Source of the DNA: a virus
Strand: one strand, 5' to 3'
Length of the DNA stretch: 64,000 bases
Virus record (IMG/VR): IMGVR_UViG_3300028361_000012
Span: 1 to 64,000 of that record
Shown here: piece after piece, positions 35,301 to 43,417 of the stretch
How positions within the stretch are numbered: the first letter of the stretch is position 1
Layout: the number at the start of each line of letters is the position of its first letter
Position numbers and translations under genes: made by a program
The notes under the pieces: generated by a model
What the model was told of the DNA's origin: nothing
The model's input: the letters and a program-made list of their open reading frames with translations, nothing else
Databases searched by the model: none

Positions 35301-37401
35301 AAAGGCGTGTGACGTTCTTCTTCAGAAGTTGGATGACATTATTGATAAGAGAAATCAAATTATTGGAGAAGTATTAGGTAAGGCTGGAGATAGCGAGGCT
35401 GCTATTTATAAGCAAATGCACGTATTGTTCCATCAATGGCAGTCGCTATCCTATAGCGATAACATAGATAGCAACGGAGCTTTATGTGGAGATGTTGATG
35501 AACACAAGGGGGCAGAAGGGGATGATGCCAAAGCTAAGGTGTTTAATGTAGCTGAAGCTCTTGAGGCAAGGTTTGGAGATAATCACGTAGACCTTTTAAG
35601 GGATGAAAAAGTTTGGGTAACTAAAGAAGAATATGCTGAGGGTACAGATGCTACTGCAGAAGATTTAGTTGAACTATTTCCACCAGGAACAGACCAGGTT
35701 TCTGTAAACATAGGAAGTTCACAAAGCGCTCAAGGAGTTCCAAACGGAACTTTTGTATATGATTATCCTATGCAAAGGATTAACAATCCAGGGGAGCCAA
35801 TTGTTGTAAGAGATTCTATTATAAATTTAGAACCGCTTTATAAGCCAAATGCTAATACAAGTATTTTGAATATAATACAACAGGTGTGTTCCAAGAATAA
35901 CTTTTTATTTATTCCAATTCCTGGAAATCCAGGATACTTGGATGTTGCTAACATTTGGAGCCCAAGCTCAAAACTTGCAAATCTTCAGGTTAGAAATTTC
36001 TTTCACGTATTATTTACTCCAACCCCAGAATCAAGGACTAAGACAAAGAATGCTGACGGAACTTCAATTGCTTTTAGTGATAAGCAAAAAGCCTACAATG
36101 TTGGTTCATATGTTATTAAGTATGGTCATCCAGATAATCAAATCGTAAAAAACATATCAGTTGGAACTGAAGATAATAAAGTTACTGCCGAAAGCATCGT
36201 CAACCTTCAAAGGTTGGTTGACAATGAAAATCAGAACAAAAAAGTAACAACAGACTGTTCAATGCTTCCTGTTCTTGCTGGTCGTTCATACAAAGCGACT
36301 ATTGATGTTCTTGGTAATTCTCAAGTTTATCCAATGCAATTTTTCTTCCTTGAAAATTCTCCATTGTTTGGAGGCCTTTATCAAGTTATGAAAGTTAAGC
36401 ACTCTATATCACCAAATAATATGGACACATCTTTAGAGGGGATTAGAATGAGATTCTCTCCTGGTAGTGGATATGGTTCTATTAAGCCAGTAACGCTTGA
36501 TACATTTAGGGCGCTTGGAGAATCAGAAGCTCCTCTTGCTATTCCTCAAGGGTTTGACCAAGCTGCAAGAGATGCTTTAAAGAACTTTACAGAAGCTCTT
36601 GTTGCTGTGACTGGTAGTTTCTCTGCAAATGCAGCAGATTATCTTGGTCAAGAATTTGTAAATGGAAATTCAGGAGGACCAGTGGCTCTTTCTGTGCCAA
36701 AATTACCATTGAATGAATTGACATCTTCTTATGATACTTCTCTTGGGGTTAGAGACCTATGGTCGGGTGGTGCTGTTATCGGTTCTGAACAATTATATAT
36801 TTTTGACAAATATCCATTAACCGCTCAGATATTGTCTGCATATAAAGCTATGCAAATAGCTGCGGTAGCAGATGGAATTGACTTACATCTTAGTAGTGGG
36901 TATAGAGACCCTTTTAATAATGTTATAGATGGTAATGGAAGGTTTATATCTACTGCTCAGTATAATTTAAGAAAACAGAACGTAATAAATAAAAACAAAA
37001 AGAATGATGATAATTATCTAAGAACTGCAAGTTCTGGTAATTTCGACCCAGCAACAGCACGTCCAGGATATTCTAATCACAATTCAGGACTTGCAATTGA
37101 CCTCAACTGTAAGGGTGCTAAATTTGGAGGTGTTATAATGCCTATTTATGAATGGCTTGTTTTAAATGCTTATAAGTTTGGGTTCGTAAGAACTGTGACT
37201 TCTGAAGAATGGCACTGGGAATATAGACCAGGGAAAGCGCAATTTCAATATGATAGCAGAAAAGGCTCTAAGTGGTACGGGCTTCCAGATAAGCTTGGAA
37301 TACCTATTGATAAACCTACGGCAGCATCAGTTGCGGCAGGTGCAGCAGTGGCTCAAGGAACTAATGTAATGATTGACATTGAATCTGGATTAGATATATA
37401 A
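32380..37401 (+). CDS. giant baseplate hub protein with C-terminal VanY-type peptidase
   Basis: The 1673-residue product begins with tail-hub-like beta structure (FLGRKLFSAEFFRQSVGFGI; ITSIDIEINTSLQPLVTIVF). Residues about 1140-1390 resemble the second half of a gp27/gpD-type hub. The C-terminal domain (about 1467-1640) is a D-Ala-D-Ala peptidase of the LAS/VanY class: SSGYRDP, ARPGYSNHNSGLAIDLN (SxHxxGxAxD-type zinc site) and EEWHWEY (final zinc His). It would cut peptidoglycan cross-bridges during entry. A peptidase replacing the T4 gp5 lysozyme is inferred. It is the largest gene here. Confidence 0.8.
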   Translation: MGRAPVNPQPDGFRMKDLFIDVRLEACVGGSTFDFLGRKLFSAEFFRQSVGFGITSIDIEINTSLQPLVTIVFKDLYGQTIFGGQDRHPTDSNVSIDYSVLFNWPPPKFLFSYKGYLGEPSTWLLNLKRTSTSFNGSDGSYDVKCEFVPNQWGFFADLPFLYLLAAKRLRKDRLGPGNDDAVTSIFDLIKIGKQVEVKTQDTTKEFDDLVKKLGSMKSNLGRALTVTNILEPGEEVIGSVNNQSVVGFQTITIPNIADFGDDVNSIPLIESKLKEATTLNALNTYLLLSLKINANGVNVNGFTRFGVVTSNFASFNKAFNNPTLRIPIDSAKTQTLGLISDNLQKIDDEIKRRVFASSEKKLEKITIGEIFSQIAKDSAFLMGSILDAGLDGYRGSSDRQAARDELLVNKQILIGESFPLVLNDDGDELPATKKNLEGAQGADGVEIGVDEHEMEFVKNFIIAISEGIAKDLLVNNAQSGQDDAALKQRINNIEMSSSNPYKSYYPNIASNILVRGGIVAYMTRSSDPNLPGDFGGDIWKVDRDDVSSIEELAERDIQNITDSILGNLSDVDFLLLRRYCLFMSNAFTQDAASMAHPNGDSGLQIVPGGFGFADAAATTAFLGSGMSYFGNQSPDDWQVVLQSPSDPAGDDGFPNVLDAFEASEDDEIQLRTKEENAALGYETLTFKQIWGELAVPEVFLGDNVTLVNGNLVFNTYEEEESKREDQIQAVQNEAQNLANNQSNSLSDAKSLSPSGIRNAQNPLSFVDSKYTATRIVNNRIGYTFPTSNGNEYMAVFFRGEDNKRAQEANSAPTDGEFKNSDKDITDAGQNEPLGYVPINAKYGDEGDKTTALDNSPKFILNRIGSLVGYRDGTTQSRAGNVVDFDEMKDPAPGFFGSKDPLVTLFAATNIKWNNSIKENPQDNPNQTTNQDGVDYTGNIGYTIAAHSGTDPDSGLVFGIFSPSQSGRNHRAFVRKACDVLLQKLDDIIDKRNQIIGEVLGKAGDSEAAIYKQMHVLFHQWQSLSYSDNIDSNGALCGDVDEHKGAEGDDAKAKVFNVAEALEARFGDNHVDLLRDEKVWVTKEEYAEGTDATAEDLVELFPPGTDQVSVNIGSSQSAQGVPNGTFVYDYPMQRINNPGEPIVVRDSIINLEPLYKPNANTSILNIIQQVCSKNNFLFIPIPGNPGYLDVANIWSPSSKLANLQVRNFFHVLFTPTPESRTKTKNADGTSIAFSDKQKAYNVGSYVIKYGHPDNQIVKNISVGTEDNKVTAESIVNLQRLVDNENQNKKVTTDCSMLPVLAGRSYKATIDVLGNSQVYPMQFFFLENSPLFGGLYQVMKVKHSISPNNMDTSLEGIRMRFSPGSGYGSIKPVTLDTFRALGESEAPLAIPQGFDQAARDALKNFTEALVAVTGSFSANAADYLGQEFVNGNSGGPVALSVPKLPLNELTSSYDTSLGVRDLWSGGAVIGSEQLYIFDKYPLTAQILSAYKAMQIAAVADGIDLHLSSGYRDPFNNVIDGNGRFISTAQYNLRKQNVINKNKKNDDNYLRTASSGNFDPATARPGYSNHNSGLAIDLNCKGAKFGGVIMPIYEWLVLNAYKFGFVRTVTSEEWHWEYRPGKAQFQYDSRKGSKWYGLPDKLGIPIDKPTAASVAAGAAVAQGTNVMIDIESGLDI

Positions 37402-37413
37402 AAAAATTTTATT

Positions 37414-37983
37414 ATGATTAAAAGTGAAGTAAACTTTTCTAAATTAACTACAATTATAAAACAAGAAGCGTTAAAATGGAAAAACGGCAATTTAAACGAA
37501 AAAGTTCCAGAGGCGTACCCAATGTTGAAAAATTATTGGGATAATTTGGGTCTTAACATGTCAGAAGAGCAGATGAGTGATACTGCCACTCAAAATAAGT
37601 GGCCATGGTCAGCTGCTTACATATCTTATGTTATGACGAGAGTTGATTCTACTTTCCCAAAATCCTCTGCGCACAGAGAGTATTTTTTAAAAGCAAAAGA
37701 AAATAGGAATAAAAACGGCTCATTATCATATAAAGCTTATTCACTCTCAAGAGAGAGGGAGCCTATATTATCTCAGATTGGAGATATTCTTGGAAAACCA
37801 AGAAGCGGTTCATATACAGACACTCACAGCGATGTGGTTTATGAAGTAATTGGAAATGTAGCAAAGCTTGCTGGTGGAAACTTAGAAAATACAAATAAAG
37901 TTGATATTCGTATAAATCTTAATACAGATGGTTCATATCCTAAAAATCCAAATAATTACATAGTAGTTATAAAAAAGAGATAA
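37414..37983 (+). CDS. DUF2272-like protein, possible peptidoglycan hydrolase
   Basis: The 189-residue product carries the DUF2272 pattern: WPWSAAYISYVM (about 67-78), FPKSSAHREYF and, later, IGDILGKPRSG with DTHSDVVYEVIGN. DUF2272 is related to NlpC/P60-CHAP folds. The site where many relatives have GDILC reads GDILG here, so the expected Cys is missing and activity is doubtful. The start is 12 bases after the hub gene. A tail-associated cell-wall role is an inference. Confidence 0.65.
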   Translation: MIKSEVNFSKLTTIIKQEALKWKNGNLNEKVPEAYPMLKNYWDNLGLNMSEEQMSDTATQNKWPWSAAYISYVMTRVDSTFPKSSAHREYFLKAKENRNKNGSLSYKAYSLSREREPILSQIGDILGKPRSGSYTDTHSDVVYEVIGNVAKLAGGNLENTNKVDIRINLNTDGSYPKNPNNYIVVIKKR

Positions 37984-37990
37984 TTTTTAC

Positions 37991-37998
37991 TATATTTG
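37991..37998 (+). promoter_or_regulatory. host-type -7 element TATATTTG, polA-like gene
   Basis: TATATTTG ends 5 nt before the ATG at 38004. No good TTTG lies 20 nt upstream. Initiation here would give a nearly leaderless message. Confidence 0.45.
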
Positions 37999-38003
37999 CA
38001 AAT

Positions 38004-39641
38004 ATGTTTAGGATTTGCAAAATTATAGTAGACACGATAGAATCAGCTAATGACTTAAAACAGTTCTTAGGCGGTTATCCTGTTGAAATTACCACAAAAA
38101 TACCAGATGATGGATATTATGAAGTTGCTACACTAATGGTGGGGTGGAATTTTATGAAGAGTAATTTTCCTAATCAGAAAATAAGTGACAGTGAAGTTTC
38201 TGAAAATCTATATTGGACCTATAATTCTGTTGAAGCTTCAGAAATACAAGGTCAAAACTTTCATAGAAATATTGAAGAATTTGTAAACAAAAACTTATAC
38301 GCATGGCTTCCATCGGATTATGATTTGTTTGATTCACTTGTTCATGGTAGCTTTAGTAAGTTTGTTGATGATGTTATAGATGAGAAAATTATAACTTACA
38401 TACACTTCAATGAAGGAGCTTTATACATGCGGAATGGAAACAAAAATTACATTGTAAATGTAAAAAATATGTTTCTTACAGAAGGTAATTATAGATTAGA
38501 GCTATCAAAGGTTTTTAATAGCATGAATTGTTTAATTTATTCTCATGATGGAATAGAGGATTATGTTGACCTTGATTCTCTTGGAGACATCAGAACTCTT
38601 GATATTATCAGGTGGATTAAATTTGGAGTAGAGACTCCTTTGAAATATTTTCAAATAATTACAAATGTAAACATCAGTAAATATGTCCCGTTTCTAATGA
38701 GCAAAATACCTCTTGATGATTTAAGTCTTGATGATGATGAAGAAGTCTTTTTTAAAAGAATGTGCGTTAGAGACAAAATAACAAGATGGATGTCTACAAG
38801 ATACATACCTTTTGTGTATGATTTTGATAAAAATCTTGATTTCATTTATCGTGAAAACGCAAAGCTTGCCAAAATAAACTATTCAAACAAAAGAACAATT
38901 ACAGGAAGGATAACAAGCAAGGACAGGTATAATCCTCAAAACCTTTCAAAAAGCAACGAAGAAAGAACAAAGATAATTTCTAAATTTAGAAATGGTAGGA
39001 TATATCAATTTGACTACACTTCTTTTGAGGTGAGAATTGCGTTGTACCTTAGTGAAGACGAGGAGTTTATTCAAAGGTTTTATGATAAAGATTTGCACTC
39101 TGAGACTGCCAGGATTATTTTTGAATCAATGGAGTTTACGCCAGAGCAAAGAGATGTTGCAAAACTCGTAAATCACTCTATACTTTATGGAGCAAGCGAG
39201 GCTACTGTATTAAAAAAGCTTAAAGGAGAAGAATATCCAATTGAGAAGATGCTAAGGGTCAAAGAATTCTTGAGCCCATTATTCTCCAAATCTAAGGAGT
39301 TAATGCTTCAAGCGGAAGCTGACGGGTATATAATCAACAAATGGGGTTCAATAATAAATCCAGAAAAATCTTATGCTGGATTTAACAATTACATTCAATC
39401 TACAGCTTCTGAAATAGTAATTGATAAAGTTTGTGAGATAAAAGAATTACTAAAAGGCTATTCAAGCAGCTTTCTGTTTCAAGTTCATGATTCTCTTGTT
39501 TTTGACATGCATCCAGATGAAAAATTTCTTGTCGAAGAAATAGCTAAAATTCTTTCATTTCATAGAGGCATGATGTTCTCAATTGACTACAAATCTGGTG
39601 TAAATTATAAAGATTTATCATCAGAAGGGGTTTATTTCTAA
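38004..39641 (+). CDS. family A DNA polymerase (PolI-like, no 5' nuclease domain)
   Basis: The 545-residue product has motif A YQFDYTSFEVRIALYLS (about 334-350, catalytic Asp), motif B RDVAKLVNHSILYG (about 384-397) and motif C FQVHDSLVFD (about 492, catalytic Asp, Ser where VHDE is usual). An upstream RTITGRIT and NPQNL match the thumb/finger region of PolI-type enzymes. The first 270 residues show no DxE exonuclease motif and may be a degenerate exonuclease fold. The 5' nuclease function is in a separate gene at 42319. The phage thus has both family A and family C polymerases. Confidence 0.9.
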   Translation: MFRICKIIVDTIESANDLKQFLGGYPVEITTKIPDDGYYEVATLMVGWNFMKSNFPNQKISDSEVSENLYWTYNSVEASEIQGQNFHRNIEEFVNKNLYAWLPSDYDLFDSLVHGSFSKFVDDVIDEKIITYIHFNEGALYMRNGNKNYIVNVKNMFLTEGNYRLELSKVFNSMNCLIYSHDGIEDYVDLDSLGDIRTLDIIRWIKFGVETPLKYFQIITNVNISKYVPFLMSKIPLDDLSLDDDEEVFFKRMCVRDKITRWMSTRYIPFVYDFDKNLDFIYRENAKLAKINYSNKRTITGRITSKDRYNPQNLSKSNEERTKIISKFRNGRIYQFDYTSFEVRIALYLSEDEEFIQRFYDKDLHSETARIIFESMEFTPEQRDVAKLVNHSILYGASEATVLKKLKGEEYPIEKMLRVKEFLSPLFSKSKELMLQAEADGYIINKWGSIINPEKSYAGFNNYIQSTASEIVIDKVCEIKELLKGYSSSFLFQVHDSLVFDMHPDEKFLVEEIAKILSFHRGMMFSIDYKSGVNYKDLSSEGVYF

Positions 39642-39679
39642 TTACTTATAAAAAACTTTACTTTTTTTTCATTTTTTAC

Positions 39680-39710
39680 TTGATTTTAGTAATCTAATTT
39701 TCTATATTAT
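39680..39710 (+). promoter_or_regulatory. host-type promoter (TTG-N20-TATATTAT)
   Basis: TTG at 39680 and TATATTAT at 39703 are 20 nt apart. The -7 element departs from TAnnTTTG at its last two bases. It would drive the zinc-ribbon and uvsX-like genes. Confidence 0.45.
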
Positions 39711-39752
39711 ATTATAATAATTTAAAGAAAATAATAGAAATTATGGGAAATT

Positions 39753-40169
39753 ATGGGAAATTTCAAAATGAAAATAGAAAAAAAAGTAGGTAAGAGAACC
39801 TATGAATTTACTGTTGAAGGTGGCAATCTTCATGAAGCGGTAATGGAATCAAAAAAGTTGTCATTCTATGATGTTCACAAATGTGGATGTTGCGGTAGCG
39901 ATGACCTTGTGTTAGATGCGCACGTAGCTCAGGGGAAATTCAAATACACTACAGTTAAGTGTAATGGATGTAAAGCTTCTGTTAACTTTGGGCAACAACA
40001 AGAAAATCCAGACGTATTTTACCTTAGAACAAGAAATAAGGCTGATAACTCTGGTAAGGAAATTGAATGGAATGCAGCTCCTGCTTCAGAACAAGCTCCT
40101 CAACAAGTTGCTCAACAACAAGCACAAAACTATACCCAACAACCGAACAACGGTCAGCAAGGTCAATAA
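39753..40169 (+). CDS. zinc-ribbon protein, hypothetical (possible ssDNA-binding)
   Basis: The 138-residue product has a compact N-terminal domain with one zinc ribbon (CGCCGSDD at about 47, then VKCNGCKA at about 69) and a Gln/Asn-rich flexible tail (QQVAQQQAQNYTQQ). The start context has a 10-bp direct repeat (TTATGGGAAA twice), so two ATGs at 39743 and 39753 lie in different frames. Only 39753 leads into the zinc-ribbon frame. It lies directly before the RecA-like gene, suggesting a recombination or repair partner. The family is not identified. Confidence 0.6.
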   Translation: MGNFKMKIEKKVGKRTYEFTVEGGNLHEAVMESKKLSFYDVHKCGCCGSDDLVLDAHVAQGKFKYTTVKCNGCKASVNFGQQQENPDVFYLRTRNKADNSGKEIEWNAAPASEQAPQQVAQQQAQNYTQQPNNGQQGQ

Positions 40170-40189
40170 TCAGTTAACATTTTATAAGC

Positions 40190-41308
40190 ATGGCAAAAAA
40201 GAAGAACTCTCTTCCTGAGGGGTTCGAGGACGTGGATGGTAAAATCATCCACTCCTCTTCTAAGGAAGAGTACACAAAAGAAGGAGATGATTTAATCTGC
40301 ATCTCTACTGGAGAAGTATTTGAAGAGGTTAAAAAAACCAAAGAAGAAGCTCCTAAACTAAAGAAAAAGTTTCCAAAATTAAGTGACTACAAAAAGAAAG
40401 TTAATCATAAATCTGTTGAGTATAAACCTCAAGAGTGGATTGGGATGAGCTCTGCTTTTAAAGAGGTTACAAAATTGCCTGGAATTCCAACTGGTCACGT
40501 AATAATGAACTATGGGAAATCAGATACAGGTAAGAGTACAATGGCTCTGGAAGCTGCTGCATTCGCTCAGAAACAAGGTATAGTTCCAGTATTTATTATC
40601 ACTGAAAATAAATTTAGCTTTGAAAGAGGCGAAAAGATGGGTGTTAATTTTGACGAAGCTATTGTGCATAATGGCGTTGCAACTATTGAGGAAGGTTGTA
40701 AGTATGTGAAAGAAATTCTTGATGCGCAGGAAAAAGGAGACCTACCATATGATGTTTTATTTCTTTGGGATTCTATCGGAGGTACGCCTTCTGAAAAAGA
40801 ACTTGGAAAAATGGAAGATGGTTCAGGTGGTGGAGGTATGATGGTTACTGCCAGAGTTCTTCGTGAGGAAATAACAAGATACCTTGGGCCAAGAATAAAT
40901 GCTACAAGGAATGCAAGTTTTCCTTATACGTCTACTTTGATTGTAATTAATCACGCTTACACTGCGCCTCCAACATTTCCAGGTGGACAGTCGTCTTTGG
41001 TTCCTTATGGTGGAGATGGTGTTTATTATGTATCTACTCTTGTGTTTAGAACTGGAGGAATACTTGGAAGGTCAAGTAAGATTAAAGCTGTCAGCAAGAA
41101 GGTTGAATATGGATTTGGTCTTTTAACAGATTTGATTGTTATGAAAAACCATATTACAAACGCCACGCCTACAAAAGGTAAAATTGTTTGTACTGACGAT
41201 GGGTTCATTTTAAACGAAAAGGCAGATAAAGATGCTTATAAAGCTGCTCACGCACATGAGTGGGGAATGGAAGTTGAAGATATATCTGAAGAAACAGAAG
41301 AAATGTAA
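40190..41308 (+). CDS. RecA/UvsX-like recombinase
   Basis: The 372-residue product is a strand-exchange ATPase. The Walker A is GKSDTGKST (about 109-117), followed by FIITENKFSFERGEKMGV and a Walker B-like VLFLWDSIGGTP (about 185-196). The second half has RYLGPRINATR and a long loop TAPPTFPGGQSSLVPYGG. The first 90 residues are a charged extension. The order after the zinc-ribbon protein and before the nuclease and helicase suggests a replication-recombination block. A strong terminator follows. Confidence 0.85.
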   Translation: MAKKKNSLPEGFEDVDGKIIHSSSKEEYTKEGDDLICISTGEVFEEVKKTKEEAPKLKKKFPKLSDYKKKVNHKSVEYKPQEWIGMSSAFKEVTKLPGIPTGHVIMNYGKSDTGKSTMALEAAAFAQKQGIVPVFIITENKFSFERGEKMGVNFDEAIVHNGVATIEEGCKYVKEILDAQEKGDLPYDVLFLWDSIGGTPSEKELGKMEDGSGGGGMMVTARVLREEITRYLGPRINATRNASFPYTSTLIVINHAYTAPPTFPGGQSSLVPYGGDGVYYVSTLVFRTGGILGRSSKIKAVSKKVEYGFGLLTDLIVMKNHITNATPTKGKIVCTDDGFILNEKADKDAYKAAHAHEWGMEVEDISEETEEM

Positions 41309-41315
41309 AAAGAAA

Positions 41316-41346
41316 AAGCCAAGTATTAACACTTGGCTTTTTTTTG
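41316..41346 (+). terminator. rho-independent terminator after uvsX-like gene
   Basis: AAGCCAAGT and ACTTGGCTT form a 9-bp stem with a 6-nt loop, followed by a T-run. Confidence 0.9.
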
Positions 41347-41355
41347 CTTAAATAT

Positions 41356-41415
41356 ATGAAAACGTTTATTATATATTTTGTAAATTTTTTATTGGTATTT
41401 ATAATAAAAAGATAA
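41356..41415 (+). other. short frame before the GIY-YIG gene, possible relic
   Basis: A 19-codon frame (MKTFIIYFVNF...) ends one base before the HEG ATG, reading through the TATTTATAATAAAA box. It could be the abandoned start of the FEN gene (RTLLIDG) but the resemblance is weak. Confidence 0.2.
41396..41410 (+). promoter_or_regulatory. TATTTAT box, GIY-YIG gene
   Basis: TATTTATAATAAAAA lies 14 nt before the ATG at 41417. Confidence 0.6.
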
Positions 41416-41416
41416 A

Positions 41417-42310
41417 ATGAATAGAAAAAACAGAAATTATTGGACAAAAGAAAAATGTGAAAAAGAGGCGTTGAAGTATAAATTAAGGTCTAAATTTAAA
41501 ACAAACTCAGGAGGAGCTTATAACGCTTCTAATAAAAATGGTTGGTTGAATGAAATTTGTTCTCACATGTCAGTTGTTGGCAATAAATACAGAAGACTTG
41601 TTTATGTATATGAATTTGGCGATAAATCTGTATATGTAGGGTTAACTTATAATATTGAAGAAAGAGACAACAAACACAGGAGAGATGGTAGAAGTAGGGT
41701 TTTTAAGTACATAAAAAAAACTGGAATGAATCCAATATTATCTTATTCAGATTATATAGACGTTGAAGATGCTAAAATTTTGGAGGGAGATAAAATCGAG
41801 TTTTATAAAAAAAATGGATATAATGTTTTAAATTTAGCAGATGCTGGAGCTATTGGTGGAGGAAATTTGAAGTGGACAAAAGAAAAGTGTATAGAAGAGT
41901 CTATAAATTATAAAAAAAGAACTATATTCGCAAAAGAGAGCGGTAGCGCATATAATTCTGCAAGAAAAAATGGATGGCTCGATGATGTTTGTGTTCATAT
42001 GAATAAAATCATCAAAAAACACAAAGGTTATTGGACGAAAGATAAGTGCAAAAAAGAGGCCTTGAAGTATAAAGCAAAGAAAGAGTTGTACAAAAAAAGC
42101 CCAGGAGCATATATGTCAATGTTTAAAAATAATTGGCTTGATGAGCTTTGTCCTCACATGAAGACAAAAAAACCAAATGGATATTGGACCATAGAAAGAT
42201 GTTTTGTTGAAGCTGAAAAATTTGAAACAAAAGGAGAGTTTCAAAAAAATAGCGAAAGTGCTTATAAAGCCTCTTTAAGTAATGGTTGGATAAATAAATT
42301 TTTTAAATAA
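41417..42310 (+). CDS. GIY-YIG endonuclease embedded in four DNA-binding-like repeats
   Basis: The 297-residue product has a GIY-YIG-like core at about 57-140: VYVYEFGDKSVYVGLT, then RDNKHRR and a later Glu in LEGDKIEFY. Around it are four copies of a 45-residue repeat of the form YWTKEKCxxEAxKY, then AYxxSxxNGWLDE and CxHM (starting near residues 9, 154, 209 and 255). The nuclease sits between copies 1 and 2. The repeats are probably minor-groove or zinc-assisted DNA-binding modules. It separates the uvsX-like gene from the 5' nuclease gene and is likely mobile. Confidence 0.82.
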   Translation: MNRKNRNYWTKEKCEKEALKYKLRSKFKTNSGGAYNASNKNGWLNEICSHMSVVGNKYRRLVYVYEFGDKSVYVGLTYNIEERDNKHRRDGRSRVFKYIKKTGMNPILSYSDYIDVEDAKILEGDKIEFYKKNGYNVLNLADAGAIGGGNLKWTKEKCIEESINYKKRTIFAKESGSAYNSARKNGWLDDVCVHMNKIIKKHKGYWTKDKCKKEALKYKAKKELYKKSPGAYMSMFKNNWLDELCPHMKTKKPNGYWTIERCFVEAEKFETKGEFQKNSESAYKASLSNGWINKFFK

Positions 42311-42318
42311 TTAAAAAA

Positions 42319-43350
42319 ATGGATAATAATAAAAATTTTAGAACTCTTTTGATAGATGGGCAATGGAATCTTAAAAGGAACTTTTATAAAAGAAAAGACC
42401 TAATGGGTGCCAATCGCAAGCTTTGTGGTGGCACCTTTGGTTTTTTAGATAGTACCAAATCTGTTATAAACAGATTGATGCCAGACAGGGTTATAGTTTT
42501 TTGGGACGGATTTCACGCAGGAAAACTAAGGTACAACATCTACAAGCCATACAAGGCTAATAGAAAAAAGAATTGGGAGAACGAGACGAGAGTCATTGCA
42601 ACTGAGGGTCATGGTATAACCAATGAAAAAGATGCTGAAGACTTTCAATTATTATCTCAAAAGATAGACGTTCAAGTTTATCTGGAAGAACTATTTGTAA
42701 GGCAGGCGGAGTTAGATTATATTGAGGCCGATGACCTTATCGCTTATTATATACTTGGTTGCAAAAATCCTGACGAACATATCTACATCTACAGTAGAGA
42801 CCAAGATTTCTTTCAACTTATATCAGATAATGTGTCAATGGTTAATCCAGACAGTATGGATATAATCACAAAGACCAACTTTAAAGAAAAGTATGGCTAC
42901 GTTGTTGACAATGCTTTGCTTTTAAAATGTTTTTCAGGAGATAGTTCAGATGGTATTTCTGGAGTTCACGGAGTCGGTGTGCCAACTCTTCTTAAGCATT
43001 TTCCAGATATGATTACTGAAAAGTATACTTATGGTAGATTGGTAGAAGAATGTTATGAGAAGCAGAAAAAGAAGAAGTTAAAAACTTATGAGAAAATAAT
43101 TCAAGCTCAAGATACTTTGTATAGAAACGCAGAGTTAATGAACCTTAAAAAACCTTTCTTAAACCAAGAAGCTATTGATGAAGTAGATAAAATCAGAGTC
43201 AGTACATTCAATGATGAAGGTTCTATTGAAAATGCTATGAAGATGTTTGCAAAAGACGGATTCAATCAATTTTTTGGAACAGATAATTTCTTTGGACCAT
43301 TCTATAATCTGATGGCCAAAGAGAAAGAGTACGAAGAAAGTTTGAAATAA
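42319..43350 (+). CDS. FEN-type 5'-3' exonuclease (T4 RNase H-like)
   Basis: The 343-residue product begins with the metal-binding RTLLIDGQWNLKRNF and has VIVFWDGFHAGKLRYNIYKP (second acidic site and the Arg/Lys clamp), YIEADDLIAYY (acidic cluster), YSRDQDFFQLI and a helix-hairpin-helix region (FSGDSSDGISGVHGVG). These are the classic features of structure-specific 5' nucleases that remove RNA primers. The gene supplies the function missing from the family A polymerase. It lies 8 bases after the GIY-YIG stop. Confidence 0.9.
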   Translation: MDNNKNFRTLLIDGQWNLKRNFYKRKDLMGANRKLCGGTFGFLDSTKSVINRLMPDRVIVFWDGFHAGKLRYNIYKPYKANRKKNWENETRVIATEGHGITNEKDAEDFQLLSQKIDVQVYLEELFVRQAELDYIEADDLIAYYILGCKNPDEHIYIYSRDQDFFQLISDNVSMVNPDSMDIITKTNFKEKYGYVVDNALLLKCFSGDSSDGISGVHGVGVPTLLKHFPDMITEKYTYGRLVEECYEKQKKKKLKTYEKIIQAQDTLYRNAELMNLKKPFLNQEAIDEVDKIRVSTFNDEGSIENAMKMFAKDGFNQFFGTDNFFGPFYNLMAKEKEYEESLK

Positions 43351-43361
43351 TTTAAAACTTC

Positions 43362-43395
43362 TTTGCTTACTTTAGAAAAATAAGTGCTATATTTG
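43362..43395 (+). promoter_or_regulatory. host-type promoter for helicase (TTTG-N22-TATATTTG)
   Basis: TTTG at 43362 and TATATTTG at 43388 are separated by 22 nt. The helicase ATG is 22 nt after the -7 element. Confidence 0.65.
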
Positions 43396-43417
43396 CACGG
43401 AGAGAGAAAGACAACTT

